Positions 23,452 through 33,673 of a stretch of DNA of 64,000 bases are shown here, piece after piece. Source of the DNA: Leucocoprinus leucothites (taxonomy: Eukaryota > Basidiomycota > Agaricomycetes > Agaricales > Agaricaceae); the NCBI GenBank assembly GCA_013368445.1, contig JAACJO010000004.1:1984001-2048000 (forward strand), given 5' to 3'. The notes beneath the pieces are model-generated. The model ran no database searches. It was not told the DNA's origin and saw only the letters and a program-made list of their open reading frames with translations. Each line of letters opens with the position of its first letter. Position 1 is the first letter of the stretch. The translations under genes were made by a program, and so were the position numbers.

Positions 23452-25224
23452 ATGTCGTCCTGCGGTAATCCCAATGTTGAAGGAGATTCGTTAATGCCCA
23501 GTGAGCCTTATGCTTTGTTTCTTAGTCGTGTTTTAAATATATTCCTTCCAGAACGTCCGAAATATGATCGATCTAAAGCGTGCGTCAAGTGCAAGCTGAA
23601 CACCGGGAATATCGTAATTCGACATGCAGTGTATTGCAAGTACGTTCAATCCGTCTCCTTCATTCCATGTACTAATTATTCAGCGTAGAGAATGCTTCTT
23701 TCCTCTGATTTCCATTCGTTTTCGACGCACCTTAGAGTCCCATGTCAATCCCACCCCACAACTACATCGTCGAAAGGGTCTGAAGGCTTCTGGAAACCTC
23801 CTTGTTGGTTTCTCCGGTGGCTTGGGATCTTCTGTGCTCCTAGACCTGATATACAAGACGTACCTAACTCCTAATGAGAGACAAGAAGGAGATCAAAATC
23901 CCAATGGTGGTTGTCCATGGCCTAATGTGTTCGTCGCATCCGTAGATATTTCTGGAGCCCTGAACGCAGCTGTACGTTCCTTATTTCCTCTCTATCTACA
24001 AACACTGACCTTGATACTATAGCCGACCTCTAGCAACATAAATTTTCAACAGGTCGTTGAGAGTTATAGTTCTAATTTTAAGTGCATATCTCTCAAACTT
24101 GAGGATGCGTTTGACTTGATATGGTGGAAGGAGATCGGGGGCTATGAGTCTCAGACTCGAGGTTTTGACATTGTTAATGAAGGTTCATTCTGTTCATTCA
24201 TTGGTTGTACCCTCAAAATGCTTACGGTCATGCAGAGATATTGCTGAGGGCACTCTCAGATGACTCATCTTCGCCCGCTGAATACCTCCGAACCTATATC
24301 TCCTCCTTACCAACATCAACCGCGGTAGCAAATGGGATTCAAAATCTAATACGCATGCTACTCCTCTACACGGCTGCTTCGAAGCGGTGCTCGCACCTAC
24401 TTCTTGGCACCTCCTTGACTTCACTCTCAATATCATTGATATCATCTATCTCTCAGGGTGGCGGTTACTCTGTTAAAGAAGAGGCCTACGAAGAATGGTC
24501 GTACAGGAAGAATCAAGAGACGATAAATCAATCAGTAAGGGTCATCCGCCCTCTACGTGACCTGGGCACAAAGGAATGCGCCTTCTGGGCATGGTGGTGT
24601 AGACTAAAGATTGTGAGGAAACATAGATATTTAGGCGGACGACAAGATATCGCTGCTCTGACACGAGGTACACAGATAATTTTTCAGATTGGATCACTCT
24701 GAAACGATGAGGATTAGATTTTATCGTCGGGCTTGAGAAGGACTATCCTTCAACCGTTTCTGCGATTGCGAGGACCTGCAGTAAGCTCACGACGAAGGAG
24801 GACAGCGACGCAAAGTGTCTGATGTGTGGGAGGTGAGCTTGATTTATCTCAGATGTGCCTCAAATTCTCATGCCATGCCAGACCAGTTCAAGCAGGGATA
24901 CAGGACTGGAAGCATAAAATCTCAATTCGATCGTATTCAGACGTCAACACAGATGATGAGCTACCACAGCACGTTCGTCGTCCTCCGGAGGCTCCTCAAA
25001 GCCAGGACATTCGGGCTTTCGATGCAATAACATCACGTCTTTGCTATGCGTGTCACACGACTTGGACAAGCAAGGGCATCCGTGGAGGAACTACCAAGGG
25101 AACAGACATACCCGCACCCGTTTGGGTAAACGCGCACCCCACAAATGGTGAACTGTGGACTAGAAAGAGGTTGGGTGTCGAGGAGATGCATGCCGCAATT
25201 GCGGATTCCCTTTTGGATCCATGA
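23452..25224 (+). CDS. NCS2: cytoplasmic tRNA 2-thiolation protein 2 (Ncs2/Ctu2)
   Basis: Starts MSSCGNPNVEGDSLMP; removing a GTGAGC..TTCCAG intron gives KRPKYDRSKACVKCK. The N-terminal cysteine cluster (CVKCK..HAVYCKECF) is characteristic. The adenylation-type domain carries LLVGFSGGLGSSVLLDLI (PP-loop-like), then ASVDISGALNA, the SKRCSHLLLGTSLTSLS block, and the diagnostic VRPLRD-type sequence SVRVIRPLRDLGTKE followed by DFIVGLEKDYPSTVSAIART. A C-terminal Cys pair (CYACHTTW) and EEMHAAIADSLLDP close the protein. Ncs2 with Ncs6/Ctu1 thiolates U34 of tRNAs for Lys, Glu and Gln in the cytosol, downstream of Urm1. Motif set and length fit the family. Confidence 0.93.
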
Positions 25225-25373
25225 AACGTGAACTACCCGATAGTTTGTACTTTTGTTTAACGAAAATACTAATCTATGTTACGAGAGACACAGAACTTGT
25301 TCGGAGCAAAAAACAGAGAATATCGTGCAACTGCAATAGTAAAATAGGCATTGCCACCCGAAGCTTTCGTAAA

Positions 25374-26550
25374 TTAATTTCTAACATCGGCAGCGACGTT
25401 GATAGCTTTCTAGAGTAAAGTCAATTGCGTGAAACGATGGTACAGATTAATCAAACTCACCGCCCGAGACCGCTTCCCGAACAGTAGTACCATGATCCGC
25501 CTACTCAACGGAATCTTGAGCCTATCAACTTCGTCAAATGTTTTCTGGAATTGGTCTTGAATTTTCTTGTACTCCTTCTGAAGCTCCTTCTTCAACCTCT
25601 GATCATTCGACTTGTCTACCTGCGCAAGGAGCGACTTCAAAGTCTCCTTCTGGTCCGCGAGGAGCTTCTGCAACGACGTGTACAACGTCTTTCCCGCTTC
25701 AGTCTCGTTCAAGTGAAGCTTGAGGTCGACGATCTCCTCTTGCAACAAAACCTTCTCTCTTTCCTGGTCCATTACAATCATCTTCTCGACAATACGCCAC
25801 GCTTCTCCCGTATCACTTCGCTCGAGCCTGTCGACATTGGATCCTTTCTCGATCAAGTCTTTCCAGAACATTCCTTCAAGCTGCTTTTGTCTCGCTTCAC
25901 CGACCTCCTGCTTTACTTTCTCCCACATCGTCGATACCAGAATCACTCGGAACGCTGCAGTGTCCCCGCATAACTTGCCAAACATCCGAAGGTTTTTCAA
26001 AGGCGAGCCCGCCATTCGGTTATCTGTGATGCGGTGGAGGTAAATGAGTCCGCTGAGCCGAACGTCCTGTTTATACCTGAACGTAAAAAATAATCAATAC
26101 ACTACGGCCTTGCTGATCTCAACCATAAGAGATATACTCAACGTCTTTCCTAACCAGTCACTAATCATCCCCAGGATCTCCATGTCGGTCCTGAAAGTAT
26201 CATCAAAGCCTGGAGTGTCGACCAGTACTATCCTATCATCGTATTGAGGGTGTCGGACGCGAATGGCTTGAATTTCAGAAGTCACAGATCTTAGCGTGTC
26301 CCCAGCGCGACGCCCCTTTTGTCCCGTCAGGAGATCAATAAACTATGTAGCGTATTTCAGCATATTCATGGCTCTGGAAAGATATAACATGCGCCCTCAC
26401 ATAACTCTTTCCTGCGCCCGTAGGGCCCATGAAACTGGAGAATATTAGTAAATTAGATGTCGTAGGAATGTCATTGAAAATATTGTCATACGCGATGATA
26501 ATGTCGTCCTTCCGGATCTCTCCAAACTCGTAAATATTCTCGTTATCCAT
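25374..26550 (-). CDS. AIG1-like G-domain protein, copy A (coiled-coil tail)
   Basis: First of five paralogues. Exon 1 (MDNENIYEFGEIRKDDIII) ends in a split Ala codon. A 34-nt exon (26401-26434) encodes the P-loop GPTGAGKS. The third exon has IVLVDTPGFDDTFRTD (G3, DxxG). Then come LIYLHRITDNRMAGSP, FGKLCGD and VILVSTMWE, which replaces the usual NKxD. A tail of about 110 residues is heptad-patterned and Lys/Glu-rich (coiled coil), ending LLFGKRSRA. An intron with donor GTGAGT and acceptor CTCTAG then leads to AKAINVAADVRN and stop at 25374-25376; without it the frame stops at 25410. The P-loop and switch motif are intact, so it should bind GTP. Cellular role unknown. Confidence 0.82.
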
Positions 26551-26937
26551 CGCCCCTAGGTTTGTAGTGGATGTCGGCGTTACTAAAATGCGGGTAGGTT
26601 AACTCGGACGCTTTCCTATGATCGTTATATGCATTGAAGGCTTCTATGCCACTGAGCGTTTCTACTATCACCACGAGACCTCCTCGAGGCGGAAAGGCTG
26701 TCCCACAATACCATCCATCGATTGATTAAAACGCTTTGGGACTCGGTTCTACGTCACTATTTTGTTATCTCTGCTCAAATGCCACAGAAGTATTGAACAT
26801 ATTAACAATAGTCTCGGCACATGTTGCTATTAAAGGCATACTTGTTGCTCGACTCGCTCGCATTTATTGCCTCCAGGCCAAGGAATTTTCAAACTCTAGA
26901 TACGATGATGATATATTCGACTGCGTTTATAATATAC
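26551..26937. other. intergenic between G-domain copies A and B
   Basis: About 390 bp separating two tandem minus-strand paralogues. It contains the 5' flank of copy A and 3' flank of copy B. No gene seen. Confidence 0.5.
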
Positions 26938-28153
26938 TCAACTTCGATACCGCGCCTTCATGGCGAAAGATTTCATGAATCTCTGCGGCACCGACACTTT
27001 CAGTTCCTGCAGCTCGCCAATCGCTTCCTTGCGTTGTCGCTCCAGCTCGTCATGCTGCTGCCGCAGTATAGCTACCATCTCCTCGTTCGTCCCACTCCGC
27101 TTCATCTGCTTCTCCAGGCTACGTATTAGCGCCCTTCGCTTCTTGTCAAGTTCGTCGAGCTTGTTATACAGTTCCTGTCCAGCGTCAGTCTTACTCAACG
27201 TCTTTTGCTGTTTGACCGTCTCCTTCTGCAGCTGTATGGCTTTCAGGCGTTCCCTTGGCCCCTCTAGAAAGCGACCGAGGATTCCCCATGCTGAGTCGGC
27301 GGTGTTCAAATAGCGCACAGTTTCAGAACCGCGACTCATCATAGGTCTCCAGAAGCTGGAAATGAGCTCGTTCTCCCGCCGCATCCCCATATCTTCTTCT
27401 ACCTCATCCCACATGGTTGTCACCATCACAACGCGAGAGAATGCCTGAGGTCCACAGAGTTTTTCGAAAACGTCCAGGTTTCTCAGTGGGGTGCCGGCCA
27501 TCCGATTATCCGAAATTCGGTGCAGGTATAGGATCCCATCAAGAAGGATGTTCTGGTGACCCCTACGAGCGATGTGTTGATCGTCGACGAAATGGATAGG
27601 TGAAGTGAGAGGCTTACACTTGTTTGATCCATTCAGAAATCATCTGTAGAATCTCATAGTCGGACTTGTATGTATCATCAAAACCGGGTGTGTCTACGAG
27701 AACAACCTCGAAGTCTTCATCTGGCACACGGACTCGAATGGCTTTGATTTCACTGGTGTGGGACATCAAGTCGTGCCCTACGCCTTGATCTGCCTCGGCC
27801 AAAGTACTGATAAGCTGTATCTCAAATAAGGACAGGTATGTAACCATGGATTGAACGAATAGCATACCGAGCTCTTTCCTGAGCCCGTCGGCCCCATCAA
27901 TCTGGTGTTTGTGAGCTCTTGGATTATAGTTACTCGAAATAGATCATCCTTACGCGATTACCGTATCACTTTCCTTAAGTTCTTCAGTTTTGACAGTTTG
28001 ACTCTCTTTCTTCAAGTGCCTCCATATTTTTCTGGAGATTGGGCGGGTGCTACTCGCCTGAGAAGCCACTGTAGCGGGACTCTGATTTTATGAAGTTAGT
28101 TTCGAACCATAAAGCAAGACATGTGGACTGACGGCCTTTTCCTTTTTGAACAT
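26938..28153 (-). CDS. AIG1-like G-domain protein, copy B (coiled-coil tail)
   Basis: Exon 1 is tiny (MFKKEKA, start 28153). An intron GTCAGT..ATCAG leads to a Ser/basic N-terminal segment (SPATVASQASSTRPISRK). The P-loop GPTGSGKS sits in a 34-nt exon (27868-27901). G3 is VVLVDTPGFDDTYKSD, then the family blocks LHRISDNRMAGTPLRN, FEKLCG and VVMVTTMWDE. A heptad-rich tail of about 120 residues (LDELDKKRRALIRSLEKQ..) follows and ends SFAMKARYRS. It is the closest in organisation to copy A and lies directly upstream of it on the same strand, so the two look like a tandem duplication. The start is supported by phase: the exon-1 frame runs directly into the P-loop frame. Confidence 0.82.
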
Positions 28154-29005
28154 GAACCGAGGGTACAGGCTAACTCGCGAATAAGTCCTTCAGGCATGCT
28201 CACTACGATCTAGAGAGATACATGACATACCTCTTCAACAGACTAGAGTCTCTTGTATTACTATCACCTAAATGTGATCGCATAGTCAGAACAGTTATCA
28301 TTCAAATAAGCAACAGGCCCAAACCCTTTTCACTGGCAGGAAAGCTGATAACTGATGACGATTCAGGATCTTTTGATTTCATTTTCTCGCCAGATCTGTT
28401 ACTTCTGTTCTCTATTTGAGAAGCTATCGGCTGGAGAGAGGTGGGACGCACAAGTGCTGTAAATCCACGGGACCATCTTGGGAAACTCTAGATGGCGTAG
28501 GTGCGACGGAGATTCTAGAAAGTTAATATAAGATACCTATCTTGAGGAGAACTAGAATTGGAAGGACTCACGTTTGGGTAGCAGAGCTTTTCTGCGGGTT
28601 GCTCCTCCGTGTGTGGTTAAGGGGACTGTTGTTGGCATTCGACTGCGGGATAGAACCCGACCGCGACTCCGAGCGAAGCATGGGGGATTGGGATACGTGG
28701 ATTGGGATACGTCGATGCGGGGAGGGAAGAGTGTAGACGGAGAGGGAATCATTGGACTGGATTAATGAACGAGGCGGTTTTGGGCGTTTAGATGGACCAA
28801 TCTCGGTGACAGATCTAAATCTGATCTCAGATGACGGAAAGCCACCCCTTTTCCTCATTGAACACACGAGGGCCGTCAGCGCGTTACCTAGATGCGCTTG
28901 AGTCAGGTCTACTCCTTTTCTCTCCAATATGTAGATTGGGAGTTCCCAAACATACAGGTACCCGACACGCTCAAAATCCCCCAACTGCACGTCCTCTCAA
29001 GAGTC
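28154..29005. other. divergent interval between G-domain copies B and C with an unassigned ORF
   Basis: About 850 bp between the starts of two divergent paralogues. The minus strand is open from about 28880 to 28568 in a Ser/Pro/Arg-rich frame that ends at a GTGAGT donor (see findings). Otherwise it should hold both promoters. Confidence 0.45.
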
Positions 29006-29823
29006 ATGGGAAACGCTCTCTCGGGACTCCTCCGCGTCGACGATATCATTCAAAGCGACATCATTATTGCGTGCGTTTTAAATTCCTCGTTGATCTATGC
29101 GTACAGGTAGTCACGAAAGTATAGTGTTGTCGGACAAACTGGGGTGGGTAAAAGCACGGTGAGTTCGCTTGACCGAAATGTCCACTTTTCGCCACTCACG
29201 AGAATAGATAGTTCATTAATAGGGCTGCTGGAGATGATATCCTACCTGTGAACCACGGCCTGACACCATTACCGAGTGAGGTGCGACACGTTGAATGTCG
29301 AGATCCAGAGCGATACGGCAATCGTCGCGTCGTCTTTGTGGATACGCCAGCGTTTGACTCTGAGCGAGACGAGAAGGAGGTCGAAAGGAAACTGAAGAGA
29401 TGGCTGAAGAAATTGTGAGTCGATATTTGGGACACCTCTAGTCACTGAACCGAGAGCTATGATATATCAAGTTTCTCGAGAAAAGCTAGGATCTCCGGGA
29501 TTTTGTACCTCCACCGAATAACAGACACCAAACTGACCGATCCTCCTGGTCCGCGTCTGACTCTGCTGGAGTCGCTCTGCAGAGGTTCGGTAGGGGGGTT
29601 TCCAAGACGGGTTATGATGGTCACGACGATGTGGGGGAATTTGCAATCGCCTCAGGTCGGCCAAGAGAGGGAGGCGGAACTCCAGAAACTGTGGGACAGG
29701 CAAGTTCCAAGGGGAGATGCCCCGTCAGAAGTTCAACGATTCGACGACACGCCGGAGAGTGCATGGTCAACTGTTTTTGCCTTGCTGGGCGAGGTATCAC
29801 AAGCTGAAGGAGCGCGTAATTGA
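29006..29823 (+). CDS. AIG1-like G-domain protein, copy C (short, altered switch motif)
   Basis: Starts MGNALSGLLRVDDIIQSD. The P-loop GQTGVGKST lies in a 34-nt exon (29125-29158). The next exon begins FINRAAGDDILPVNHG and carries VVFVDTPAFDSERDEK, in which the invariant Gly of DxxG is Ala. The family block LYLHRITDTKL and VMMVTTMWGN follow. The protein stops at EVSQAEGARN, just after the conserved ESAW segment, so the coiled-coil tail of its neighbours is missing. It may be a decaying or regulatory paralogue. Splice sites remain good and no internal frameshift is seen, so I call it a CDS, not a pseudogene, with reservation. Confidence 0.72.
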
Positions 29824-30802
29824 GGACTCTAAATAAATTACCACGGAAGTGACAAAATGTATACCCACCGCTTTCTGTAATCTACAAGGAAGAATCACAC
29901 TAATATCTGAACGCAAAGGCCCGTCACTGACACAATATACTGATTGCTAAAGGTATATCGGTCGCCAGCTTCCTTGTTTGGTGGGATCGGAACTGGGCTA
30001 TCCGAGCTGATGATCATCGATCATCGATTTGCCCTTACGGGGCAATACGTCGGCCCTTCAGGCTTCTCCTGAACTTGAAGCTTGAAGCTCGATGGGCCGT
30101 GGCTACCGACGAGGATTCCTGACAAAATTCCTGGCCTCCTTGTCACATGGAGTTGTTTTATTGCGTCCGAGGCACGGGACGCCTTAGTTGAACATCACGC
30201 TGATCGATTCGTGAGTCTATCATAGAAGCATCTCAACAAGAGACTCAATATTTGTCCAATACTTAATCAAACTCATCTGGGAACTTGAAAGCGTGTCTGT
30301 TGTAATGTCCACCGTTTGGCGCTCAGCTAAACAAAATTTAGAGGGTTTCCTAAATCTCCTGCGGGCGTAGGCCAGGTTCTTTGTCAATTGACTTCTCAGA
30401 ACACTTCAAGAACACTTGCTTCATCCACGTTTTCAGGCTCAGCCCCAATCAGCTGAGCTCTAAGATTGTCACTATCCTCCCTGTGACAAAGATCTTGAGT
30501 GTCTGTCGGAGAAGCACCGAGAACTTCGCGAGCGTCCTGAGGCTAGCGCCCATGTCCAGCTTTCTACTGCCATGAGTTTTGATCTGGCATCCTGAAACAC
30601 CAGCAAGAGATCTAGACACACCTTCACATTTCACTATTGCCCTCTCGATAGGGTAGTCCCTTGCCACCGACGTCATGAAATTGGGCTCTAGTACACATGT
30701 TCCCCACAGTCTTAACGCATTGCGGATTTACTTCCCCAAGAGTTGGTGTTGCCTCCCCCCCTCGGGACCATACCCCTGCCACCAATTTTCCCTGTGGCAA
30801 CC
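29824..30802. other. intergenic, no gene supported
   Basis: About 980 bp between copies C and D. Only short frames without motifs are present. It should contain the copy D promoter. No remnant of the missing copy C coiled coil was recognised just downstream of its stop. Confidence 0.5.
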
Positions 30803-33056
30803 ATGCAACCAATAGGGCAAGATACGTCCAGTCAACCAAACGACCACGGATCGTCTGCTGTGTCGGACAGGCTGACTGTCCCCACTTTGGCTGCCTCTCC
30901 TAGTCACTCGTCTGAGAGGACAGTTTCCAGCTATTATTCTGTCCAATCCTCACCAAGTCCATACCTCGAGAGCCCACCGTCGAGCCCGGATAATGTTGGC
31001 TTCGGGAATCTGATAGAGGGGGATCTAGTAATCGCGTAAGTTAGGAGTTTGATCGTAGTACGGGTGCGAATATTTTAATGACGATGATTCCAGAGTCATG
31101 GGTCCTACGGGAGCGGGAAAGAGCAAGGTATATGTCTTTCGAAGGATATTCTGTGCTATTTAACTGAATTATAGTCAGCTCATCAAGGTGGTGACAGGCT
31201 CCGATGACGTGCGGGTCGGCAATGGTCTGAGTTCATGTACGCAAGGAAGCCAAGTCGTGCAATGCCGTCATCCCACTCGTAACTTCGACGTCCACTTTGT
31301 CGATACACCGGGTTTTGATGATACTTCCCGGAGTGACATAGAGATTCTGCAAGGGATAGCAGATTGGTTGGAGAAGACGTCAGCTATTTCCTCCACACGA
31401 ATAACTTAATTGCTGAAATGGATAATAGGTATCAAAAGGGCATCCAGGTATCCGGTATCCTGTACTTGCACAGGATAACCGACAATCGAATGCCAAACAG
31501 CCTCCTCCGCAACCTCGACCTACTACAGAAATTGTGCGGTCGCGATGCACTCCCTAATGTTCGATTGGTCACGACCGGCTGGGACCTGTTGCAGGATACG
31601 GCAGAAGGGGAGCGAAAGGAAAGGGATCTTAGCACTAATTATTGGAACGCTCTCCTCGAGAGTGGCTCGCAGATGCACCGATTTGAGAACACGCCCGCTT
31701 CAGCTTGGGAAATCATCAACTCTTTGCCAATGGAACGTAGGACTATGTTGATCCAGAAAGAACTGGTCGATCAGCGTAAACCTCTTGGGCGAACATCGGC
31801 AGGGAAGTCATTATTCTCTTGGGCGACCAAGGCGCTCAGGGAGCTCATCGCCCGACTGGAGAGTCTCGTCCGGAGTTTCGTTTCCTCGACATCGTCCCAC
31901 GAAAATCCACAGCCGCACGAGGCTAGCCAAAGGCGACTGAGGGAGGTCCAAGACGAATTACGGAGGATCGAAAGCCTTCAGTCGCTGCCATCGCACTTGT
32001 CTGGATCCCTCGGTAGGTCAAGATCAAGAACTTCGATCCGCTCGTCCGACGAACCAAGCACTTCCTATGACTCTGACTCCTCACATTCCTCATGGCGATT
32101 TGGTTTTCATCACAGACTCGACGAAAGAGGCAAGGTACTTCGGCGGCAAACCAACCACCTAAAGAATGCCCGCCAAACGCAGCATGCAGCCATGAACCCG
32201 GATCTGGTGCCTAAATTCGACTCGATCTATCTCGGGCCAACTGTCCTCCAGAGCAGCGCCAGCGACATTTCGGAAATAGGCTCGTCTGAGGATGCCATTG
32301 GAGCTCCAGCTGCAACGAGGAAATTGACGGGCACTATCCAGGCACTCAGAGCCGCTCGTGCAGCCGTCACGGGTTTGCCAGCGCCCGGCCTCGCAGCTGC
32401 TGTTGGAACAGCATTACGCGTGGCAGAGCTCTTAGATGTCAGTGTTTGAAGCTTCTCGAGTTCGTCAATAACTCATGTTTGATTCAGGACATGCACGACA
32501 CTGACCGCTCCCTCACCATCTTGATCCATAACGTTAGCCGTTTTATAAAGACCATCTGCGATCAAGAAAGACCTGCTCAGACTTATCCAAAAGCTGTGAC
32601 CGATGCGATACAGGAATTCAGTGTGTACGTCCCTAGACTTACTTTCCTTGCCTTGCTCCCCTTCTTACCTAAGTCCAGCCAATTGCAAAAAATAGAGGGC
32701 ATCGCCCGAAGATTAGGGAAGAAAAAAATGTGGCGTCGCTGTATCTTGGAGCCAGAAGACCGACGCGTTATTCTCGATTGCAACGACGCCATCAAGCTCG
32801 CGCTTCATTCACTAGGGGTAAGTGATTCTGTACATATTTTATTTATTGGTTGACTGAACCGGATGGATTCGCCGATCCGCAGATACGCGTTGGTTTGACC
32901 ACAGCTGCTCAGAATGAGGATATCTTGCACAGGTTGAATGATCTTCAGAACCTTGTAACGCGGATGCTTAACGTACGTTTTGATGCACCGATATCTTCAA
33001 CCTTGGGGCTCACAAATACTCAGAACTGTGAAGACAAGCGGCGCAAGTCCGTTTAA
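30803..33056 (+). CDS. AIG1-like G-domain protein fused to a HeLo/MLKL-like helical domain, copy D
   Basis: Introns at 31036-31093, 31128-31178, 31379-31428, 32438-32487 and 32818-32882 give 659 aa; a further in-frame 51-nt pyrimidine-rich intron may exist near 32622-32672. The N-terminus is Ser/Pro-rich (about 70 aa). The P-loop GPTGAGKSK is in a 34-nt exon (31094-31127), G3 is FVDTPGFDDTSRSD, then LYLHRITDNRMPNS, LQKLCGRD and LVTTGWD. A Ser/Arg-rich linker follows. The C-terminal half begins GTIQALRAARAAVTGLPAPG, LAAAVGTALRVAELLDDMH and continues as amphipathic helices to DILHRLNDLQNLVTRML. This pattern resembles the helical bundles (MLKL N-terminal/HeLo type) found at the front of fungal cell-death and STAND proteins. 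The assignment rests on pattern, not alignment. Confidence 0.8.
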
Positions 33057-33673
33057 AATTGTGAAGGTGCTTTCGGAATGCGTCTTTGTACACATGATTG
33101 ATACCCTGAGGTCCGATAGCCTGGTAGCTGGCACGACCTCTGTACTTCTAGACTAACGTAATGCTTGTTGCTATACAGCCTGTCTTGTGAGCGCATGGTG
33201 ATAGTATTAAGTAATGCATTAAAGTTATATCCATCGTAGACAGACAACAACGAAAGAATGGGCGTGAACGGGCCCGTCGCCCTTGCCACAGGTAGGCGCT
33301 TGTAACAGGTGTCTTTTACAATTTCGCGGGATCTTTTAGGTCAGGACCTGCACGAGAGATGACTGCTGTTGTTAGTAGATGGTGAAAAGACTAGAGAGCT
33401 GACTATTAACGCAGGCTCTTTCGAGGTGCTGAGCCAACTCGTTCGGAGACATAAGCCCACTTTCGGCCTCAGTCAGATAGTAGATGACGTTCGAATCCGG
33501 ATCTATTGCTCAACTTTGTCTTTTACGAAAGCTAAAGGTATGTTATATATATATATATACGTATATTGTTATCTATAAGGATAGAAGTAGAAATAAATGT
33601 CCTTTGAGACTTCGAAAACGTGCAGATCGGTTGCGATACCAGCGCGTTGTGATCTGACAACTTTTTGCAAGTG
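33057..33673. other. convergent interval between copies D and E
   Basis: About 620 bp between the stops of two convergent genes. It includes a TA dinucleotide run at about 33545-33559. No gene recognised. Confidence 0.5.

Noticed and set aside
33440..33510. tRNA-like B-box sequence GTTCGAATCC at about 33487-33496
   Set aside because: No pairing acceptor stem, no convincing A box and no anticodon arm at the right spacing.
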